Source: Lactifluus volemus
Taxonomy: Eukaryota; Basidiomycota; Agaricomycetes; Russulales; Russulaceae
DNA: 31,212 nucleotides
Direction of reading: 5' to 3'
Assembly (NCBI GenBank): GCA_022376515.1
Contig: WTXI01000390.1
Coordinates: 1 to 31,212, forward strand
Part shown: piece by piece, positions 29,542 to 31,212 of the stretch
How the letters are laid out: each line of letters opens with the position of its first letter
How positions within the stretch are numbered: the stretch's first letter is position 1
Translations under genes and position numbers: made by a program
The notes under the pieces: generated by a model
Told to the model about the DNA's origin: nothing
What the model saw: the letters and a program-made list of their open reading frames with translations, nothing else
Database searches by the model: none

Positions 29542-29893
29542 GAGAATCTGTGTTTACATATTGAGCCGCACTCTGCTGCTTGTCCCACAGATCACTCTCG
29601 TAGTATCGTGAGAGTGCATCCGCTACTAGATTAGATTCCCCTTTAATATAGATGATGTCGAAATCAAATCGCGCTAGGAATTCCATCCATCGCGCCTGTC
29701 TGCTATTAAGTCGGCGTTGAGTTTTGAAGAACTCTAGTGCCTTATGATCTGTAACGATCTGGAGCTTCCGTCCTAGAAGCTTATCTTCCCATTTAAGGAG
29801 TGCCTCAAGGATCGCGATCGTTTCCATCTCGAAAACTCTGTAATTCATCTGAGCTGAAGTGAACTTCTTCGACATGAAGCCTGCGGGGCGGCA
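29542..29893 (-). pseudogene. Gypsy-A RNase H domain, C-terminal part
   Basis: The minus frame reads PAGFMSKKFTSAQMNYRVFE, METIAILEALLKWEDKLL, QIVTDHKALEFFKTQ, SRQARWMEFLARFDFDIIY and SNLVADALSRYYESD, the second half of a Ty3/Gypsy reverse-transcriptase RNase H. It includes the catalytic Glu (FEMETIA) and Asp residues (TDHKAL, VADALS). The upstream half is cut off by the Gypsy-C LTR at 29894 and the downstream side by the solo LTR at 29541. The open frame extends artificially into both LTRs. Confidence 0.92.
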
Positions 29894-30039
29894 TGTTACG
29901 GTTATGCGGGCCGCCCGGCCCATTTCTTACTATTTTCCGTCTGATTTTCGACTTGTGTTGTGACCTAGGATCCCTTTCCTTGGCCAGCCCCTTCTGTTCC
30001 GCTTCTAGGGGCTGTGCGTCGCCGTTTTGGACGTGTATT

Positions 30040-30138
30040 TGACTCAGGGATCATGACTCAAATCTTGAGTCAGCGTTCTTGACTCAGATCTTGAGTCAGA
30101 CGCACTGAGTCAGTTCTTGAGTCATCAGAACTGACTCA
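30040..30138 (+). promoter_or_regulatory. Eight TGASTCA (bZIP) sites in the Gypsy-C U3
   Basis: Eight TGACTCA/TGAGTCA heptamers in 99 bp, ending 75 bp before the TATA box. This is the consensus of Gcn4/Cpc1/AP-1-type bZIP activators. The count and the 99-bp span equal those in the solo LTR of the same family. Confidence 0.85.
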
Positions 30139-30212
30139 GGTCCTTAGTCAATAGTCTTGACTTCGCTACTGTACTGTGACCCTTGTAGGATAGTTGGCTG
30201 GCCCTCTGTACG

Positions 30213-30221
30213 CATAAATAG
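30213..30221 (+). promoter_or_regulatory. TATA box of the Gypsy-C LTR
   Basis: CATAAATAG, about 34 nt before AGCTTCAGCTT, the predicted RNA 5' end. Conserved in the solo LTR as its reverse complement at 15043-15051. Confidence 0.7.
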
Positions 30222-30830
30222 GGCCCTGTAGACGAGCTAAAGCCCCAGCTTCAGCTTCGTCTAGAATCGCAGTTCATTGTTCCCTGCTCACACTCGCATC
30301 GCATCTTCTCCTCTCTTCTTGTGAATCCCCTCTTCGTACCTTGATCCAGGTACTTCGCGCCACGATCAGACATCTGTGAATTTGTTCCATTTCCTTGTAA
30401 CAAGTTCCCAGACGCCTGAACCCTAATACGAACGCGCTGTGAGAAGTAATCTCACTTCTCACCTCGCGTCCGCGTCACAAACCTTAGTTCAACCTCTCAC
30501 GAGTGTCCTTGGAAGGCGAGACTTCCTTGCATCCCAATTACACTCGCGCCCGTGTTGCGGTTGAACCTACACATCGTCATTCATCCATCTGCCACCGTCT
30601 ATCCTCTTTAGGAACGGTAACTCCGACCATCGCGTGCGCCGGCCCGTATTAACCGCCTCACGCGATACGAACCCCAAGAGTTCGCACAGTCAAGTCTACT
30701 CCTTGTTGGACCTTGCCTGCGCGTTCTAGAATCGACCATTTGGTGTTGCTAGTCTTGTCCGACTCGCCACAGCAAATAGCCAACCTGAACGAAGCTCACT
30801 TCGAGCCACGGTCCCTGCGAACCGTGACAT

Positions 30831-30841
30831 AAGCTGAAGCT
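30831..30841 (+). other. Self-primer binding site of Gypsy-C
   Basis: AAGCTGAAGCT, one base after the LTR end, is the perfect reverse complement of AGCTTCAGCTT (30247-30257) in the R region just downstream of the TATA box. An 11-nt match equals the self-primer length known for the Tf1/sushi group. The same R sequence is conserved in the solo LTR (15007-15017). Confidence 0.75.
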
Positions 30842-30978
30842 CTCTTCCCCTCCACTTCTTCGTCACAAGAAGTGTACCCCGAACGAACCAAACCGTTGCC
30901 CACTTTCTTTTCAGGCCGAGAAAGTGTGTGCCAGAGTGCACAGAAATTTTTCGTTCCTCTTGCTAGAGTGAACAACTT

Positions 30979-31212
30979 ATAGGCTACTGAGACCGCTCCT
31001 CTTGCGAAGAGTGGGCGATTGATCGACAAAACGGCTTCCATAACTGTTGGTTGGACCTCAGAGAAGGGGAAGCTCAGCAGAGTCGAAACCAGAGACGCAC
31101 CAGACCTCCCAGACCACGTAGTTGGGCACGCCTTTTGGATAGAACGTCAAGAAAACCCCAAGCAAAGTGCCTATTGGGCTTTTGACAAAGGAGATCCACA
31201 CGGACCCATCGA
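30979..31212 (+). CDS. Gypsy-C gag-like frame, 5' partial piece
   Basis: The plus frame is open from after a TAG at 30976-30978 to the window end: TAPLAKSGRLIDKTASIT, VETRDAPDLPDHVVGHAFW and NPKQSAYWAFDKGDPHGP. Position after the LTR and leader points to the N-terminal part of Gag. No ATG is visible in this frame, so the start may lie behind an intron or in another frame. It shows no obvious similarity to Gypsy-D Gag. Confidence 0.5.

Larger units (their letters stand above)
23973..29893 (-). mobile_element. Chromodomain Gypsy retrotransposon (Gypsy-A), 3' part, interrupted
   Basis: On the minus strand: RNase H end (29893-29542), integrase plus chromodomain (28936-27100), extra ORF (26907-25051), polypurine tract (24868-24858), 3' LTR (24857-23973). 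A solo LTR (28937-29541) splits RNase H from integrase. A second element (Gypsy-C) enters at 29894, so the gag, protease and reverse transcriptase half is not in the window. The element is inserted in the FunK1 gene. Its other end, target duplication and the rest of FunK1 lie beyond the window. Confidence 0.88.
29894..31212 (+). mobile_element. Gypsy-C retrotransposon, 5' LTR and leader, runs off window
   Basis: 5' LTR 29894-30829 (936 bp, TGTTACGGTT...AACCGTGACA, 10-bp imperfect inverted ends). Followed by a self-primer site, a leader and the beginning of a gag-like frame. The LTR is the same family as the solo LTR at 14497-15370. It lies within the RNase H of Gypsy-A. The left flank CGGCA would be the target duplication, but the right end is outside the window. 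Confidence 0.88.

Noticed and set aside
29456..29923. 155-codon ORF as an intact gene
   Set aside because: Its first and last codons come from two different LTRs; only the middle is RNase H coding.
29889..30834. 29894-30829 as another solo LTR
   Set aside because: The flanks (CGGCA and TAAGC) do not match, and primer-site and gag-like sequence follow, so it is a 5' LTR of an element extending past the window.

Overview
The window is nuclear DNA of a filamentous basidiomycete, most likely an Agaricomycete. Evidence: introns of 45-70 nt with GT-AG ends in almost every gene, a FunK1-type protein kinase, a C2-NACHT-WD40 NLR protein, a polyporopepsin-like aspartic protease, and chromodomain Gypsy retrotransposons. 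No bacterial-style operons, CRISPR arrays, tRNA or rRNA genes were found. Coding regions were rebuilt by splicing open frames by eye; intron coordinates are in the entries.

Left third (1-13.6 kb), host genes in varying health. A Nha1-type plasma-membrane Na+/H+ antiporter (+) lacks a recognisable N-terminus. A multi-exon aspartic protease (-) carries frameshifts. An unrecognised 270-aa gene (-) is followed by a duplicated 141-bp block. An aminoglycoside-phosphotransferase-like kinase gene (+) comes next. Then there is the 3' remnant of a sterol O-acyltransferase (+) and a C2-NACHT-WD40 NLR (+) that is cut off inside its second WD repeat.

Middle (13.6-22 kb), a nest of mobile elements. A PIF1/Helitron-type helicase remnant (-) abuts the broken NLR. 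It was split by a 4.6-kb PIF/Harbinger DNA transposon (13788-18390) with 14-bp inverted ends, a Myb-like ORF (+) and a DDE transposase (-). The Myb ORF is in turn split by a solo Gypsy LTR (14497-15370) with a perfect 5-bp target duplication. To the right, a truncated Gypsy element (18685 to about 21971, +) carries LTR, gag and the start of pol.

Right third (22-31.2 kb). A FunK1 kinase gene (+) has an in-frame stop and is cut at 23972 by the LTR of a minus-strand chromodomain Gypsy element (Gypsy-A). Reading 5' to 3' on the minus strand, the part of Gypsy-A in the window runs RNase H, integrase, chromodomain, an unexplained 618-codon extra ORF, polypurine tract, LTR. Gypsy-A is interrupted by a solo LTR of another family (28937-29541) and by a plus-strand Gypsy-C element whose 5' LTR starts at 29894 and which runs off the window end.

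Most striking points: (1) both plus-strand Gypsy families show a 10-11 nt perfect complement between the predicted 5' end of their RNA and the site just after the LTR, the signature of Tf1/sushi-type self-priming; (2) the Gypsy-C LTR carries eight TGA(C/G)TCA bZIP (Gcn4/AP-1-type) sites within 99 bp upstream of its TATA box; (3) the four-layer nesting can be ordered because removing the inner insertions restores reading frames exactly; (4) Gypsy-A carries a large extra ORF and a hairpin-rich LTR. Functional statements are from sequence reading only; no database search was possible.
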